Below are positions 62,737-64,000 of a stretch of 64,000 nt of DNA, piece by piece (position 1 is the first letter of the stretch; each line of letters starts with the position of its first letter). Made by a program: the position numbers and the translations under genes. The stretch spans positions 1,119,001 through 1,183,000 of the forward strand of contig NZ_CP017241.1 of assembly GCF_001908375.1 (NCBI RefSeq), read 5' to 3'. This DNA is from Rhizobium etli 8C-3 (GTDB taxonomy: Bacteria; Pseudomonadota; Alphaproteobacteria; Rhizobiales; Rhizobiaceae). Under the pieces are notes generated by a model. The model saw nothing but the letters and a program-made list of their open reading frames with translations. It was not told where the DNA came from and did not search any database.

Positions 62737-63257
62737 TTGCGGAAAACGGCCTCACCTGACTGGCAAGAGGGGTGGCCGCTCATCTCCGGCTCTCAATCAA
62801 GACGTTTCGTGAAGGACAAACATGACGGCACGCGTCACCGCCCTCGTCCCTGGAGGCTGCGCTGGGACACGCTCGTTGGCGAAGCCCATCTGACGCTGCG
62901 AGCGTGGGGCGCTTGCCGATGCGAGGGCGCGGGGGTTGAGATATCTTTGTCCCTTTCGTGTCGACGGACATCAGTTCGCCGCCCGATCCTTTGGGTGGCG
63001 CAGGCCAGGCAGCCTGTTGGTTGCGCGGGTGCGCGACCGGCCGTGGCGATCGGGCAGGTCGCTCACTGAGGAAATCTCGGGGCGGGATTTCTGTGTTTCA
63101 AGGGTATCGCGCGCTTTCGTCTTTTCTGCGGTGGAGCTTGTTGGAAAATACAGTCCAGAATTGTTCTAAACATCCGGCGCTACAGGGCATTCATTTGCCA
63201 TTCAGGTCACGTGAGTACATAGTCGGACCAAGTTGGAATTACGTTGGAAGCATGCAC
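62737..63257. other. 521-base gap upstream of feuN
   Basis: No gene is supported. The stretch near 62840-62940 (CCGCCCTCGTCCCTGGAGGC, GCGAGGGCGCGGG) resembles degraded intergenic palindrome DNA. The last 120 bases are less GC-rich and probably hold the feuN-feuP promoter. Confidence 0.4.
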
Positions 63258-63506
63258 ATGGCCTCTCCCTTGAGCGTCGTAGTTTTGGCCGCCGGGCTGG
63301 CGGTATCGGCGCCCTCACCGGACGAACCGCGCGGTCTGATCGTGCGCGTCGCAGGCGATTGCAGCGCCGCGGCCGAGCAGGTCGTCGAGCAGACGGGCGG
63401 GCAGCTTCTTTCCGTGCAGCCGTCCGGCAACACCTGCATCATCACGGTTCTCGTCCAAGGCAATGGCCAGCGTCCACGCAAGGTGACAGTCAGGGTTCCG
63501 ATGTAG
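63258..63506 (+). CDS. feuN: FeuN-like small periplasmic regulator of the FeuPQ system
   Basis: The 82-residue precursor has a signal peptide (SPLSVVVLAAGLAVSA). The mature part has two Cys (GDCSAAAEQ and NTCIITVL) and a PepSY-like pattern VVEQTGGQLLSVQ. In S. meliloti a protein of about 83 residues encoded just upstream of feuP restrains the sensor kinase FeuQ; size, export and position match here. GGAAG lies 7 bases before this ATG; an ATG two codons earlier is too close to it. feuP starts 52 bases downstream. Confidence 0.75.
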   Translation: MASPLSVVVLAAGLAVSAPSPDEPRGLIVRVAGDCSAAAEQVVEQTGGQLLSVQPSGNTCIITVLVQGNGQRPRKVTVRVPM

Positions 63507-63558
63507 GCGGAATCGGCCTATGAAGCACCAGTGATACACTTGAGGTGAGAGCGGACCG

Positions 63559-64000
63559 ATGCGCATTCTGGTAGTCGAAGACGATGTCAATCTGAACCGT
63601 CAGCTCGCCGATACGCTGAAGGAGGCGGGCTATGTCGTCGATCAGGCCTTCGACGGCGAGGAAGGGCATTTCCTCGGCGACACCGAGCCTTATGACGCGA
63701 TCATCCTCGACATCGGCCTGCCGGAGATGGATGGCGTGACCGTCCTTGAAAAGTGGCGCGGTGCGGGCCGCGGCGTGCCGGTTCTGATCCTGACGGCCCG
63801 CGACCGCTGGAGCGACAAGGTCGCAGGCATCGATGCCGGAGCCGACGACTACGTGACAAAGCCCTTCCATGTCGAGGAAGTGCTGGCGCGCATTCGCGCC
63901 CTGATCCGCCGTGCGGCCGGGCATTCCTCCTCCGAGATCATCTGCGGGCCGGTGCGGCTCGACACCAAGACGTCCAAGGCGATGGTCAACGGCGTGACGC
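63559..64000 (+). CDS. feuP: FeuP response regulator (OmpR family), partial
   Basis: The first 147 residues are visible. They form a receiver domain with acidic pair Glu-Asp-Asp near residue 8, the phospho-acceptor in ILDIGLPEMDG (Asp near 51), Thr in LTARD and Lys in VTKPFHVEEVL. The start of the OmpR-type winged helix (RLDTKTSK) then runs into the window edge. FeuP controls cyclic glucan export and osmotic adaptation in Sinorhizobium. A FeuN-like gene precedes it, and feuQ would be expected just beyond the window. Confidence 0.85.
   Translation, partial: MRILVVEDDVNLNRQLADTLKEAGYVVDQAFDGEEGHFLGDTEPYDAIILDIGLPEMDGVTVLEKWRGAGRGVPVLILTARDRWSDKVAGIDAGADDYVTKPFHVEEVLARIRALIRRAAGHSSSEIICGPVRLDTKTSKAMVNGVT

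Noticed and set aside
1..64000. tRNA, rRNA, CRISPR array, transposase or prophage cluster
   Set aside because: No cloverleaf-like gene with CCA end, rRNA segment, regularly spaced repeat or recombinase-like protein was recognised by reading; a dedicated scan was not possible.

Overview
The window is chromosomal DNA of a Rhizobiaceae bacterium, most likely Sinorhizobium/Ensifer. It is GC-rich and densely coded. It carries a MucR/Ros zinc-finger regulator, a Mrp/Pha antiporter operon, a rhizobial porin, DUF930, DUF1491, DUF2336 and DUF5330 proteins, and a FeuN-FeuP type module at the right edge. No rRNA, tRNA, CRISPR array, transposase or prophage block was seen. The species call is inference from gene content and order.

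Region 1 (1-12.4 kb) holds a partial phosphoesterase-like end, a DUF1772 membrane protein convergent with a YafY/WYL regulator, a LysE exporter, two c-type cytochromes, a DJ-1/PfpI protein, and a GNAT acetyltransferase preceded by what looks like a leader-peptide attenuator. It continues with a large phospholipase D-fold protein, a DmeR-DmeF nickel/cobalt efflux pair with its operator, a class A beta-lactamase and a PQQ glucose dehydrogenase. Region 2 (13-26.5 kb) is housekeeping and stress: SelO, a homocysteine methyltransferase-family enzyme coupled to a DUF1127-like small protein, a TetR regulator with a palindromic operator, a frameshifted DUF1697 gene, oligopeptidase B, DUF930, an AI-2E family permease, a methyltransferase, a VOC-fold protein with a possible Tat signal, UspA, hemolysin III, a Pat-type acetyltransferase and MsrB.

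Region 3 (26.8-34.7 kb) is a seven-gene pha/mrp cation/proton antiporter operon followed by mucR with a long AT-rich leader and a clear terminator. Two gaps inside the operon hold repeat-like DNA. Region 4 (35-44 kb) has an ornithine cyclodeaminase-family gene, a thioredoxin reductase-like flavoprotein divergent from an Rrf2 regulator, a three-gene operon of unknowns, SufE, DUF5330, a histidine kinase resembling DivJ and an overlapping peptidoglycan-binding protein. Region 5 (43.8-54.7 kb) has a PhyH-like oxygenase, a lone RTX-type protein, a methyltransferase, an unrecognised protein behind a strong palindrome, a porin, two divergent TetR genes, a soluble chemoreceptor, DUF1491 and DUF2336. 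Region 6 (55-64 kb) has a DUF1254/DUF1214 pair, penicillin-binding protein 1A, a UPF0260 protein, a 43-residue small protein, a GH19-like lysozyme, a Dabb protein, an MFS permease, and a FeuN-like periplasmic protein before the feuP response regulator, which runs off the window.

The most unusual signals are the leaderless aromatic-codon leader peptide with mutually exclusive hairpins before the GNAT gene (5.1-5.3 kb), the TTG start that restores the RcnR-type metal ligands in DmeR, the Tat/cytosolic double start of the VOC gene, repeats inserted inside the pha operon, and the operator-like palindromes at 26.8, 37.3 and 47.4 kb.
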